Assembly: GCF_036967205.1 (NCBI RefSeq)
Contig: NZ_CP146022.1
Location: forward strand, 3,472,001 to 3,536,000
Source of the DNA: Streptomyces sp. Q6
GTDB taxonomy: Bacteria; Actinomycetota; Actinomycetes; Streptomycetales; Streptomycetaceae
Reading direction: 5' to 3'
Length of the DNA: 64,000 bases
This document shows positions 1 to 8,377 of this stretch, piece by piece. The notes under the pieces were generated by a model. It worked only from the letters and a program-made list of their open reading frames with translations, ran no database searches and had not been told where the DNA came from. Each line of letters opens with the position of its first letter. Within the stretch, counting starts at the first letter, position 1. Position numbers and translations under genes: made by a program.

Positions 1-354
1 GAGCCGCAGGAGGTCGTCGTCGATGTCGTCGGGGTCGGTGGCGACGCCCACCTCCTCGTACGCGAACTCCGTGGCCCGGCCGACCTCTTCGAGCTTGCGG
101 GCGTAGTTCTCGCGGCGCCGCACGAGGTCGACGGCGCGGTGCTTGGCGGTGGCCGTGAGCCAGGCGCCCGGGTTGTCGGGGACGCCGGACCCGGGCCACT
201 TCTCCAGCGCGGCGACCAGCGCGTCCTGCGCCAGGTCCTCCGCGATGCCGACGTCCCGCACGATGCGGGTGACGGCGGCGATGACGCGGGGCGCCTCCAT
301 GCGGAAGACGGTCTCGACGGTGCTGTGGGCCGTGGCATTGTGTCGCTCTGTCAC
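1..354 (-). CDS. ECF sigma factor (ECF42-like), C-terminal part beyond window edge
   Basis: Partial gene: 118 codons from a GTG at 352-354 run off the left edge. The visible part is sigma region 2, with the typical AEDLAQDALVAALEKWP helix and a NPGAWLTATAKHRAVDLVR stretch that would bind the -10 element and core polymerase. A sigma gene directly downstream of a DGPF/YCII protein on the same strand is the known hallmark of the ECF42 group, which lacks a classical anti-sigma factor and carries a long C-terminal TPR-like extension; that extension would lie outside this window. An in-frame ATG at 298-300 is an alternative start but would cut into the sigma domain. Role (alternative sigma factor) is secure; ECF42 assignment rests on context. 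Confidence 0.85.
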   Translation of the reverse strand, partial: MTERHNATAHSTVETVFRMEAPRVIAAVTRIVRDVGIAEDLAQDALVAALEKWPGSGVPDNPGAWLTATAKHRAVDLVRRRENYARKLEEVGRATEFAYEEVGVATDPDDIDDDLLRL

Positions 355-404
355 GACCCACCATCAGACACCGCTTCCGGCCGGAGTCCAAGGTTCGGCG
401 TCCG

Positions 405-761
405 TCAGCCCTCGGCGATCTCCCGGACCTCGGAGGTGACCGTCCAGTGGTCCTCGTGGACCTTCAGGAACCGCTTGGTCCACTCCAGGACCTCGGCCTC
501 GTCCTTGGCCTGGAGGATCGCGTAACCGCCGATGACCTCCTTGGACTCGGTGAACGGGCCGTCGGTGACGGTGATCTCGCCCTTCTCGTAGCGCACGCGC
601 TTGCCCTGCGAGGTCGGGGTGAGGCCCGCCGTGTCGAGCAGCACGCCGGCCTTGGTCATCTCCTCGATGAGCGCGCCCATGCGCTGCATGAGTTCGTCAC
701 TGGGGCCCTCGGCGGGGGCGTTGTTCTCGTCGATGCGAACCATCGTCAGGTAGCGCGGCAT
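405..761 (-). CDS. DGPF/YCII-domain protein, partner of the downstream ECF sigma
   Basis: A 118-residue protein of the YCII-related (DGPF) family. The signature DGPF sits at residues 67-70 inside VTDGPFTESKEVIGGY, and the dimeric ferredoxin-like alpha/beta fold expected of the family fits the length. It has a good Shine-Dalgarno (GAGGAG) before the ATG. It lies 50 nt upstream of the ECF sigma gene on the same strand, so the two are probably co-transcribed. DGPF proteins are genetically linked to ECF42 sigma factors, but their biochemical role is not established, and I do not assign an enzymatic function. Confidence 0.85.
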   Translation of the reverse strand: MPRYLTMVRIDENNAPAEGPSDELMQRMGALIEEMTKAGVLLDTAGLTPTSQGKRVRYEKGEITVTDGPFTESKEVIGGYAILQAKDEAEVLEWTKRFLKVHEDHWTVTSEVREIAEG

Positions 762-859
762 GGTGTTCTCCTCGGTGAACCGGATCGGTGAGCGAGCGGC
801 CGTGGCGGCCTCTCACCCCTGCGTCGAACGGGAGACGGCCGGATCGACACGGTCGCCGG

Positions 860-876
860 AATTTCTCGAAGAAATT
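860..876. promoter_or_regulatory. perfect 7-3-7 inverted repeat between divergent genes
   Basis: The arms aatttct and agaaatt flank a 3-nt spacer (cga). This AT-rich palindrome stands out in very GC-rich DNA and lies in the intergenic region between the DGPF gene (minus) and the methyltransferase (plus), just upstream of a TACGGT hexamer at 879-884 that could be a -10 element for the rightward gene. It is a candidate operator; the binding protein is unknown. Confidence 0.5.
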
Positions 877-917
877 CTTACGGTGCCCTCATCCGCCGCG
901 TGCCAGGGTCGCTGCCC

Positions 918-1527
918 ATGCCGTTCGACCACAACGACCACTACCACCGCCTCCTCCTGCGCCACCTGCCCGCGCACGGCCGCACCGCGCTCGACGTCGG
1001 CTGCGGAACGGGCCGTTTCGCGCGGCGGCTGGTGGCGCGCGGCTACCGGGTCGACGCGCTCGACCGGGACCCGGCGACGCTCGCGGCGGCGGAGGCGACG
1101 GGCGGCGGCCCCCGCTACCGCCTCGCGGACGCGTCCCGGGCCGAGCTGCCGCCCGCCCACTACGACGTCATCAGCTGCCTGGCCTCCCTGCACCACATGC
1201 CGTTCACCACGCTCACCCGCCTGCGCGCGGCCCTCGCGCCGGGCGGCCGGCTCCTCGTCCTCGGCTGCTACGCCGGCGCCACCGCGTGGGACATCGCCGC
1301 GATCCCGGCGAACGCGGGGACGCGCCTCGCGGTGTACGGCGTCGAGCGCGCCCGGGCCTGCCCCCGCCCCGCGCGGGGCGCCGGTCAGGGAACCGGGGAT
1401 GACGCTGCCCGAGGTGCGGACGGAGGCGGCACGGCTCCTGCCCGGCAGCGAGGTGCGCCGCCTCCTCCACTGGCGCTTCCTGTTGACGTACGTGGCGCCG
1501 AAGTACCCCGCACCTCTGGTGAATTGA
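918..1527 (+). pseudogene. SAM-dependent methyltransferase, frameshifted
   Basis: Class I methyltransferase with motif I DVGCGTGRF at residues 26-34 counted from the ATG at 918, then a motif region around DASRAELPPAHYDVISC and the helix LHHMPF. The frame starting at 918 is good to about 1345-1380. The natural C-terminus (PVREPGMTLPEVRTEAARLL followed by RRLLHWRFLL) continues in the next frame to a TGA at 1525-1527. The join needs removal of one base, and the region contains C/G runs, so it is either a decayed gene or a sequencing indel. A GTG at 900 is an alternative start. Substrate unknown. Confidence 0.7.
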
Positions 1528-1540
1528 CCTGCGAATTTCC

Positions 1541-1546
1541 TAAGGT
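1541..1546 (+). promoter_or_regulatory. -10 element TAAGGT, leaderless start
   Basis: TAnnnT hexamer six nucleotides before the ATG at 1553 with no Shine-Dalgarno, as expected for a leaderless transcript of the C45-like gene. No clear -35. Confidence 0.5.
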
Positions 1547-1552
1547 GCGCCC

Positions 1553-2518
1553 ATGGCCGCACCCTCACGGGGATCCCTCCGCCGACCCCTGCGCAAGACG
1601 TTCCGCGCCCTCGACATCGGGGACGGCGGTGACGGCCGGTGGGCCGCCCACGTACGGCCGATGTGGCCCCGGGCCGAGACCTGGCTGACCGAGGAAGGGC
1701 GGACCCCAAAGGGCGCCGCGCGCGCCCGGACACTGTTCGAGACGCACCTGCCGGAGCTGGTCCCGGTCCTCGACCGGCTCGCGCCGCAACTGGAGCGGCC
1801 GGGCGCCGACACGGTCCTCACGCTCGCGGCGGCCCGCGCGTTCTTCGCGGGCTGCACCCAGTCCGGCGCCCCCGGCACCCTCGTACGCAACTACGACTTC
1901 ACGCCCGACGACTGCGAGGGCACCGTCGTCCGCTCGCACTTCCTGCGCCCCGTGATCGGCATGCAGGAGGCGGGCTGGGGCCTGCTCGACGGCATGAACG
2001 ACGCGGGGCTCGCCGTCTCCCTCACCTTCGGCGGGCGGCTGGTGCACGGCCCCGGCTTCGCGTTCCCGCTCCTGCTGCGGTACGTCCTGGAGACCTGCGA
2101 CACCGTCGGACAGGCGCTGGAGAAGCTCGCCCCGATCCCGGTCGCCGTCCCGCAGAACATCACGCTCGTCGACGCCGAGCGCGCCGTGACCGCGTACCTG
2201 GGTCCCGACATCCCGCTGACCCTGGCGCCGGACGCGTGCGCCGCCAACCACCAGCACCTGCCGGTCCCGGCCGAGCAGGAGCGGGCCACCCGGACCGGGG
2301 CGCGCCTCGCGGCGGTGCGGGCGGCGGGCCCGGACGTGAGCGCCCTGCTGCGGCCGCCGCTGCACAAGGGCACGTACGACGACGGCCTCGGGACCGTCTA
2401 CACCGCGCACTACGAGCCGGTCGCGGGCCGGGTGACCTACCACTGGCCGGACGGCACCGACTGGCCGCAGTCGTTCGCGTCCTTCGAGGCCGGCGAGCGC
2501 CGGGTGACGCTCGGCTAG
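1553..2518 (+). CDS. C45-family / NTN-hydrolase-like acyltransferase
   Basis: 321 residues. A GCTQSG sequence at residues 100-105 followed by RNYDF at 112-116 matches the C45 peptidase / acyl-CoA:6-aminopenicillanate acyltransferase family, in which a Cys (here Cys101) becomes the N-terminal nucleophile after self-cleavage and an RNYD-type motif follows closely. If processed like its relatives, the first 100 residues would be the propeptide. The family hydrolyses or transfers acyl groups on amides; the substrate here cannot be read. No signal peptide, so it is probably cytoplasmic. The start is fixed by the -10 element six nt upstream. Its stop overlaps the stop of the convergent NACHT gene. 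Confidence 0.75.
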   Translation: MAAPSRGSLRRPLRKTFRALDIGDGGDGRWAAHVRPMWPRAETWLTEEGRTPKGAARARTLFETHLPELVPVLDRLAPQLERPGADTVLTLAAARAFFAGCTQSGAPGTLVRNYDFTPDDCEGTVVRSHFLRPVIGMQEAGWGLLDGMNDAGLAVSLTFGGRLVHGPGFAFPLLLRYVLETCDTVGQALEKLAPIPVAVPQNITLVDAERAVTAYLGPDIPLTLAPDACAANHQHLPVPAEQERATRTGARLAAVRAAGPDVSALLRPPLHKGTYDDGLGTVYTAHYEPVAGRVTYHWPDGTDWPQSFASFEAGERRVTLG

Positions 2519-5500
2519 AGCCCGCCCACGTCCCACACCCGGATCGTGCCGTCCGAGCCCGCCGTGGCCAGATGGCGGCCGTCGGAGTCGAAGCCCAGGG
2601 ACGTGACGACGCCGAGGTGGCCCTGGAGTTCGCGCAGCCGGTGCGGCCCAGGACCCGTCGACCAGAGCTCGACGGCGCCGTCCGCCTCGGTGTCGTATCC
2701 GAGGCTGTCGGAGCGGGCCAGGGCGAGGACCGGCTGTGCGGGGTGGTGGGCGGCGGCCGTCGATCCCGGCAGCCGGGCCACGCGAGTCCACGTGCCGTCG
2801 CCGTCGCGGCGCCAGAGTTCGCCGCGCGCGTTGCCGGCCGCGTAGAAGGCGGTGCCGCCGGGGGCGACGGCCAGGACCTCGGCCCCGTAGTCGCCCCAGT
2901 CGTCGCGGCGGGTGATCGTCCGCCCCTTGCCGAAGCCGGGCCGCCGGTAGCGCACGACGGCCTCGCTGTTCGACAGGGCCAGCAGATCGCCGTCGGGCAG
3001 GAACACCGGCCACGCCGCCTGCACGGGCGCGTCGGACGCGGCGGGCGGCCGGATCACCGGGACCGTCCCGTCGGCGGTGATCCGCCACACCCCGAAGTCG
3101 CCGCTGCTGTCGACCAGCCCGGCGAGCCGTCGCCCGTCGGCGTCGACGGCCAGCTGGTACGTGGGGACGTCCGGCTTGTCAGGGGTCAGCCAGCGCTCCC
3201 CGCGCCGTTGCAGCAGGTGGTCCTCGCTGCCGACGGCCAGATACTGCCCGTCCGGGCTGAAGGCGACCGAGTGGACGGCGCTCCTCGGCACGCCTCCCTC
3301 GATGTCCTTCGCCGCTCGCCACGGGCCCGCCATCCGTTCCGCCCCGCCCAGCCGCGACCCCCGCCACAGGCGGCCTCGGTCGTCGCCCCACACGAGTTCC
3401 CCGCTGCCGGGCCGGAAGGCCACCGCCCGCATGCGGGCCGCGTCGGGTGCCGAGAAGACCAGACGGCTCGTGTCCCGGTCGCGGGTCAGGGCGACCGCGC
3501 CGCCGCCGGCCACGACGGCGACCCCGGCCGCGAGCAGCACCCGGCGCCGGACGACCGCGGGCGCGGTGCGCGGCGGTCCGGGGGCGGCCTCCACGTACGT
3601 GGGGCGCGCGGCGAGGGACTCCTGGAGGCGGATGTGCCGGAACTGGTAGGTGCCGCCGGACTGGCGCAGGATCTCGCGGCGCCGCGCGTCCGCCAGGAAC
3701 GCGAACAGGCGCCACGGCAGCCTGCCGCGCGTCCACAGCCACAGCCGCGCGAGGACGAAGCGGGGCCAGGCCCGCGACAGGAGCAGGAAGTACGCGAAGA
3801 CGGCGCCGGGCAGCACCACCGTCCAGCCGACGCCCTTCGCTCCGATGCCGAACGAGGAGCCGGTGCGCCGCCAGTCGTGGGCGAGGAACGCGCCGATGTC
3901 GCCGTGCCCCGGCCAGCCGGGCCAGCCGGTGGCCCAGCGGAAGACGAGCCCGCCGACGACCACGCCCGCGCGCAGCCCGAACGTGGCGAGCCCGCCGAAC
4001 ACCAGGCCCGCGAGCAGCGCCCCCGCGAGGCTCGAACGGCGGTCCTGGGCGAGGGAGTTGAGCGGGCTGACCTGCGCGGCGCTGGACGGCGGGGCGTTCA
4101 GCCAGGCGTGTGCGGCGAGCGCGGCCCCGGTGACCACGCACAGCGCGCCGCACACGGTGACCAGCTTGGTGAACTCCTCGGCGCCCAGGAGGGTGCCGAA
4201 CCCCAGTGTGTAGCTGCTGACCCGGACCAGCGTCACCACGACGGCCACGGGTCCGACGGTCCACGCGCACAGCACCGCCCCGCGCAGGAACCCGCGCCGC
4301 AGCCGGTCCGCCGATCCGCGCAGCGCCCACGAGAGACGGCCCGGCGGGCGCCCCGCGGTGACGTACCAGACCACGGAGGAGACGAGTGCGAAGGCGAGGC
4401 CGAGGCTCAGGGCGTTCTCCACGGCGAACCCGGATTCGCTGTCGAGGCCGCCGGTCGCCAGTTCCCAGGCGAGCACCGCCGCCGCGAGCACGAGCCCGCC
4501 GGTGAACCCGACGACCGGTCCGAGCCACACCGGCAGCAGCCGCCCGCCGAGCAGCCACCAGGCCAGATCGCGCTCCCGGTGGTCGTGCAGTTCCCGGGCC
4601 AGGAAGGTCAGCCAGTGCCGCGCCTTGCGCGGGTTCCACCGCTCGTCCTCGCCGGTGCCGTACGCCGCGTCGATCACCCGGTGCGTCAGATGATCCTCGA
4701 CGGCGTACCGGCAGTCGAAGCGTTCCGCGTCGAGGAGTTCGCCGGGCCCCTCGCCGGCGCCGCGGTAGACGAGCCGGGCCGTCGTCACCATCAGCGGCGT
4801 GGCCAGGGCCTGCGCGAGCGGTCCCGCGGGTTCGGCGCGCAGCCGCTCGTGGACCGGGGTCCAGGCGTCGGGGTCGGGCCAGTCGAGGCTCCGCAGGTAG
4901 GTGATGACGTCGTCGGGCGGCACCGGCCGCACCTCGACGACCGGGGCGTGCCGCAGGGTCGGGGCGCCGCCCTTGATGAGCTCCTCGTACTCGACGGCAC
5001 GGCAGGTGACGACGACCGGGCGGTCACCGCCGAGCGCGTCGTCGATGCCGCGGATGGCGCCGCGGCGCGCGGACTCCGGGATCTCGTCGAGCCCGTCGAG
5101 GACCGGGAGCAGCAGGCCGTGGGCGAGCAGGGTGCGCGGGATGTCCTGGTCGCCGCTGTAGTACGGCACGGCGAGGGAGCGGGCCATCCAGTCGTCGAGG
5201 CGTTCGCGCACCGGGTCCCAGGTCGACACGGGCAGCAGGACGGGGACGGGTCCGCCGGGGGTGCGCGCGTCGAGGAGTCCGAGGGTGAGCAGCAGGGCGA
5301 GGACGGACTTGCCGGCGCCCGGCTCCCCGATGACGACGAGCCGCCCCTGCTCCAACTGCGCGTACCCGGAGGCGAGTTGGTCGGTCGCCTCGGTGAACTG
5401 CCCGGACAGGCGCCCGTCGAGCCGCCGGCGCAGCACCCGGCCGCCCGCTCCCGGCGCGGCGTTCGGGTCGGCGACGTCGCGGACGGTGCTCGCCCAGCTC

Positions 5501-5820
5501 AGCGGGAGGACGCTGGGCTCGCGCAGCTGCCGTGCCGTGGCCTCCTCCCGCCACTGGACGCGGACGGTGCGGGCGAGGTCGTCGGCGTAGACGCCGGGGT
5601 CGGTGGGGTCGGCGGTGCGGCGCAGCCGGGCGGCGATGCCGATCAGCAGGCCCGTGACGGCGATGAGCAGGGAGACCACGGCGGCCACCTCGTCGGCGCC
5701 GAACCCGCCGGACAGCATCCACGCGGCGAGCGCCAGCGTCCCCGCCCCCACCGTGCCGAAGAGGCCGGCACGGACGAGGCGCAGATGTGATTCCCGACGT
5801 CCGGACGGCCCCCGTAGCAC
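2515..5820 (-). CDS. membrane-anchored NACHT STAND NTPase with C-terminal WD40 repeats
   Basis: 1101 residues from a GTG at 5818-5820. Order of parts: two membrane segments (about 16-36 and 46-66), a NACHT NTPase with Walker A GEPGAGKS at 165-172 and a Walker B LDGLDE at 241-246, a helical region, six or so membrane segments between about 428 and 685, the STAND-type motif YQFRHIRLQESLA near 725-737, another membrane helix at 760-778, then a WD40 region from about 790 to the end, whose last repeat reads SDGTIRVWDV. STAND proteins sense a ligand through the repeat domain and oligomerise through the NTPase. Some bacterial NACHT proteins act in phage defence, others are regulatory, and I cannot decide between them. 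A CACAAT hexamer lies six nt before the GTG. Confidence 0.85.
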   Translation of the reverse strand: MLRGPSGRRESHLRLVRAGLFGTVGAGTLALAAWMLSGGFGADEVAAVVSLLIAVTGLLIGIAARLRRTADPTDPGVYADDLARTVRVQWREEATARQLREPSVLPLSWASTVRDVADPNAAPGAGGRVLRRRLDGRLSGQFTEATDQLASGYAQLEQGRLVVIGEPGAGKSVLALLLTLGLLDARTPGGPVPVLLPVSTWDPVRERLDDWMARSLAVPYYSGDQDIPRTLLAHGLLLPVLDGLDEIPESARRGAIRGIDDALGGDRPVVVTCRAVEYEELIKGGAPTLRHAPVVEVRPVPPDDVITYLRSLDWPDPDAWTPVHERLRAEPAGPLAQALATPLMVTTARLVYRGAGEGPGELLDAERFDCRYAVEDHLTHRVIDAAYGTGEDERWNPRKARHWLTFLARELHDHRERDLAWWLLGGRLLPVWLGPVVGFTGGLVLAAAVLAWELATGGLDSESGFAVENALSLGLAFALVSSVVWYVTAGRPPGRLSWALRGSADRLRRGFLRGAVLCAWTVGPVAVVVTLVRVSSYTLGFGTLLGAEEFTKLVTVCGALCVVTGAALAAHAWLNAPPSSAAQVSPLNSLAQDRRSSLAGALLAGLVFGGLATFGLRAGVVVGGLVFRWATGWPGWPGHGDIGAFLAHDWRRTGSSFGIGAKGVGWTVVLPGAVFAYFLLLSRAWPRFVLARLWLWTRGRLPWRLFAFLADARRREILRQSGGTYQFRHIRLQESLAARPTYVEAAPGPPRTAPAVVRRRVLLAAGVAVVAGGGAVALTRDRDTSRLVFSAPDAARMRAVAFRPGSGELVWGDDRGRLWRGSRLGGAERMAGPWRAAKDIEGGVPRSAVHSVAFSPDGQYLAVGSEDHLLQRRGERWLTPDKPDVPTYQLAVDADGRRLAGLVDSSGDFGVWRITADGTVPVIRPPAASDAPVQAAWPVFLPDGDLLALSNSEAVVRYRRPGFGKGRTITRRDDWGDYGAEVLAVAPGGTAFYAAGNARGELWRRDGDGTWTRVARLPGSTAAAHHPAQPVLALARSDSLGYDTEADGAVELWSTGPGPHRLRELQGHLGVVTSLGFDSDGRHLATAGSDGTIRVWDVGGL

Positions 5821-5904
5821 AGCAGCATTGTGGCGCCGCGAGGGCCGCCGGGACCCCGCCGGGAGCCCGTCACTTGGCGCACTCCCGGCGCACCGGTCAC
5901 CGGC

Positions 5905-6942
5905 TCAGCGCAGGGACTCCCACAGCTCACGCGCCTCGGGCTGGTCGGCCACGACCCGGTTGGAGTCGGAGGGGGCGGGCACCACCGGCATCATCACCGT
6001 CGTCATGGAGTCGGACGTCAGACCGCTCAGGCTCCGGGCCAGGGAGGACAGTTCGGTCAGCGAGTCGAGGCCGGTGTCGGCGGTGAGGCTCCCGGTCGCG
6101 GCGTCGGCGACCTTGTACAGCCGGGTCGGGTCGGTCAGCAGCCCGCTGCCGGACACCTCGTCGGCCAGCGCCTTCACCAGCTGCTGCTGGAGCTTGATGC
6201 GGCCGAGGTCGCTGCCGTCGCCGACGCCGTGCCGGGTGCGCGCGAAGGCGAGGGCCTGCTTGCCGCCGAGGTGGTGCTCGCCCGCCGTCAGGTGGAGCCG
6301 GCTGAGTTCGTCGTCGATGTCCTCGTCCGTGGTGACGTCCACGCCGCCGAGCGCGTCGACGAGTTTCGCGAAGCCCGCGAAGTCGACCTCCAGGAAGTGG
6401 TCCATGCGCACGCCGGTGAGGCGCTCGACGGTCTTCACCGCGCAGACCGGACCGCCCACCGCGTAGGCGCTGTTGAACATGACGTTGTACGCGACCGCGG
6501 TCGTGCCCCCGGACTCCGTCGGGCAGGACGGGCGCTCGACGAGCGTGTCACGGGGGATGGAGACGACGGTGGCCTCGCTCCGGTCGGCGTTCAGGTGCAC
6601 GACCATGGCGGTGTCGGAGCGTGCGCCGCCGCTGTCACCGCCGCCGAGCGCCTTGTTCGCCTTGCCGGTGCGCGAGTCGGAGCCGAGGACGAGGAGGTTG
6701 AGGACCCCCGTCTCGACCGGCTCCGGCGACGCGGAGGCCGACGCCGACGGTGAGGCGGCGACCTGGTCGGCGCGGGCCGGACGGTCGTCGCCGAGCGCCT
6801 TGTCGATGTCGACGCTGCGTATGTTGCTCTCCAGGTGCCAGTACGCCCAGCCACCCGCGGCTCCGCCGAGCACCACGACGCAGCCGAAGACGATCGCCAC
6901 CGCCTTCACCGTGCGCGCACGGAACCTTTTCTTGTCAGTCAC
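5905..6942 (-). CDS. LytR-CpsA-Psr (LCP) family cell-wall glycopolymer transferase
   Basis: 345 residues, GTG start at 6940-6942. One N-terminal membrane segment at about 12-33 with the rest extracytoplasmic, a Ser/Ala/Pro linker near 60-75, then the LCP domain with LLVLGSDSRTG, RSDTAMVVHLN, VSIPRDT and FARTRH, the arginine and aspartate positions that bind polyprenyl pyrophosphate and magnesium in this family. LCP enzymes attach teichoic-acid-like or capsular polymers to peptidoglycan. A leaderless promoter just upstream supports the GTG start. The acceptor polymer is unknown. Confidence 0.93.
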   Translation of the reverse strand: MTDKKRFRARTVKAVAIVFGCVVVLGGAAGGWAYWHLESNIRSVDIDKALGDDRPARADQVAASPSASASASPEPVETGVLNLLVLGSDSRTGKANKALGGGDSGGARSDTAMVVHLNADRSEATVVSIPRDTLVERPSCPTESGGTTAVAYNVMFNSAYAVGGPVCAVKTVERLTGVRMDHFLEVDFAGFAKLVDALGGVDVTTDEDIDDELSRLHLTAGEHHLGGKQALAFARTRHGVGDGSDLGRIKLQQQLVKALADEVSGSGLLTDPTRLYKVADAATGSLTADTGLDSLTELSSLARSLSGLTSDSMTTVMMPVVPAPSDSNRVVADQPEARELWESLR

Positions 6943-6948
6943 GCAGGG

Positions 6949-6954
6949 AACGTA
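6949..6954 (-). promoter_or_regulatory. -10 element TACGTT, leaderless start of LCP gene
   Basis: Read on the minus strand, TACGTT lies six nt before the GTG at 6942 and there is no ribosome-binding site in between. Confidence 0.5.
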
Positions 6955-7037
6955 AGTCCGAATTATTACGGCGGTAAACCACTTGGCATGACCGATTCGG
7001 AAATCTCAGGAGGTTCTCAGACCGCTCCCGGCCCTGC

Positions 7038-7286
7038 TCAGACCGCTTCGAACCGCCACCGGTGCACCGCCCGGGTCACCAACTCCCCCTCGGGCTCGGG
7101 GAGTTCAGGCAGAACGGCGTCGTACTCCGCGTCCCACCAGGTGATGACGAGGACCCGGTCCCCCGGCGCGCGAAAATTTTCGCGCCGGGCCGGCTCCCGC
7201 TCCAGGACCTGAGCCCGGACCCAGGCCAGCAGCTCCTCGCCGCGGCCCTCGACGGCCCGGGCCTCCCACATCAGGGCGACCGTCAC
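7038..7286 (-). CDS. conserved hypothetical protein, coupled to tsaD
   Basis: 82 residues beginning [14 protein letters not shown]. The GTG start overlaps the TGA of tsaD in a GTGA junction, so translation is probably coupled. Compact, soluble, with alternating strands such as [18 protein letters not shown]; the size and pattern suggest a small ferredoxin-like fold similar to antibiotic-biosynthesis monooxygenase domains, but no catalytic motif is visible. I do not recognise a function. It is the last gene of the tsaB-rimI-tsaD transcript. Confidence 0.75.
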   Translation of the reverse strand: MTVALMWEARAVEGRGEELLAWVRAQVLEREPARRENFRAPGDRVLVITWWDAEYDAVLPELPEPEGELVTRAVHRWRFEAV

Positions 7287-8377
7287 GAGTACAGGTTCTC
7301 CTTGCTGACCTCGTGCACATGGTCGTGGTGGTGGTGCCCCGGCACATGCGTCTCGGTGACCGGCAGCGACGAGTCCGCGGACAGGTCCCACGACGAGGCC
7401 GCCCGGTTCCTCGCCACCATCTCGGCGCCGAGCGCGGCGACCATCGCGCCGTTGTCCGTGCACAGCTTGGGGCGCGGCACACGCAGCCGGATCCCGGCCC
7501 GCTCGCAGCGCTCCTGGGCGAGCGCGCGCAACCGCGAGTTGGCCGCGACACCGCCGCCGATCATCAGGTGGTCGACGCCCTCGTCCTTGCAGGCCCGTAC
7601 GGCCTTGCGGGTCAGCACGTCCACGACGGCCTCCTGGAACGACGCCGAGACGTCGCGCACCGGCACGTCCTCACCGGCCGCCCGCTTGGCCTCGATCCAG
7701 CGCGCCACGGAGGTCTTCAGACCGGAGAAGGAGAAGTCGTACGCGGGATCGCGCGGCCCGGTGAGTCCGCGCGGGAACGCGATCGCGTTCGGGTCGCCCT
7801 CCCTCGCGTACCGGTCGATGACGGGTCCGCCCGGGAAGCCCAGGTTGAGCACGCGGGCGATCTTGTCGAAGGCCTCGCCGGCCGCGTCGTCGATGGTGGC
7901 GCCGAGCGGCCGTACGTCGGAGGTGATGTCGGCGGAGAGGAGCAGCGACGAGTGGCCGCCGGACACCAGCAGCGCCATCGTCGGCTCGGGCAGCTTGCCG
8001 TGCTCCAACTGGTCGACGCAGATGTGCGAGGCGAGGTGGTTGACGCCGTAGAGCGGCTTGCCGAGGGCGTACGCGTACGCCTTCGCGGCGCTCACGCCGA
8101 CGAGCAGGGCACCGGCGAGGCCGGGCCCGGCGGTCACCGCGATCCCGTCGAGGTCCTTCGCGGTGACCCCGGCGTCCTTCAGGGCGCGCTGGATGGTGGG
8201 GACCATCGCCTCCAGGTGCGCGCGGGAGGCGACCTCGGGGACGACGCCGCCGAAGCGGGCGTGTTCGTCGACGCTGGAGGCGACGGCGTCGGCGAGCAGG
8301 GTGGTGCCGCGGACGATGCCGACGCCGGTCTCGTCGCAGGAGGTCTCGATGCCGAGGACGAGCGGTTCGTCAGCCAT
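7283..8377 (-). CDS. tsaD: tRNA N6-threonylcarbamoyladenosine transferase TsaD
   Basis: 364 residues from the ATG at 8375-8377. ASKHA fold with [11 protein letters not shown] at residues 10-20, the metal-binding NHLASH (His114 and His118), VSGGHSSLL, and [11 protein letters not shown] near the C-terminus. With TsaB and TsaE it transfers the threonylcarbamoyl group to A37 of ANN-decoding tRNAs. The start is preceded by a purine-rich AAGAGAAGAAGC and overlaps the end of rimI by 8 nt. An upstream in-frame start (8392) is less likely because MADEPLVLG aligns with the family N-terminus. The C-terminus carries an odd histidine-rich tail ([10 protein letters not shown]). Confidence 0.97.
   Translation of the reverse strand: MADEPLVLGIETSCDETGVGIVRGTTLLADAVASSVDEHARFGGVVPEVASRAHLEAMVPTIQRALKDAGVTAKDLDGIAVTAGPGLAGALLVGVSAAKAYAYALGKPLYGVNHLASHICVDQLEHGKLPEPTMALLVSGGHSSLLLSADITSDVRPLGATIDDAAGEAFDKIARVLNLGFPGGPVIDRYAREGDPNAIAFPRGLTGPRDPAYDFSFSGLKTSVARWIEAKRAAGEDVPVRDVSASFQEAVVDVLTRKAVRACKDEGVDHLMIGGGVAANSRLRALAQERCERAGIRLRVPRPKLCTDNGAMVAALGAEMVARNRAASSWDLSADSSLPVTETHVPGHHHHDHVHEVSKENLYS

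Noticed and set aside
1639-5790. Very long open frame (about 1380 codons) on the plus strand opposite the NACHT-WD40 gene
   Set aside because: It is an antisense artefact of GC-rich coding DNA: composition is Arg/Ala/Pro-rich low complexity, no domain, no start signal, and the opposite strand has a clear protein with NACHT and WD40 motifs.
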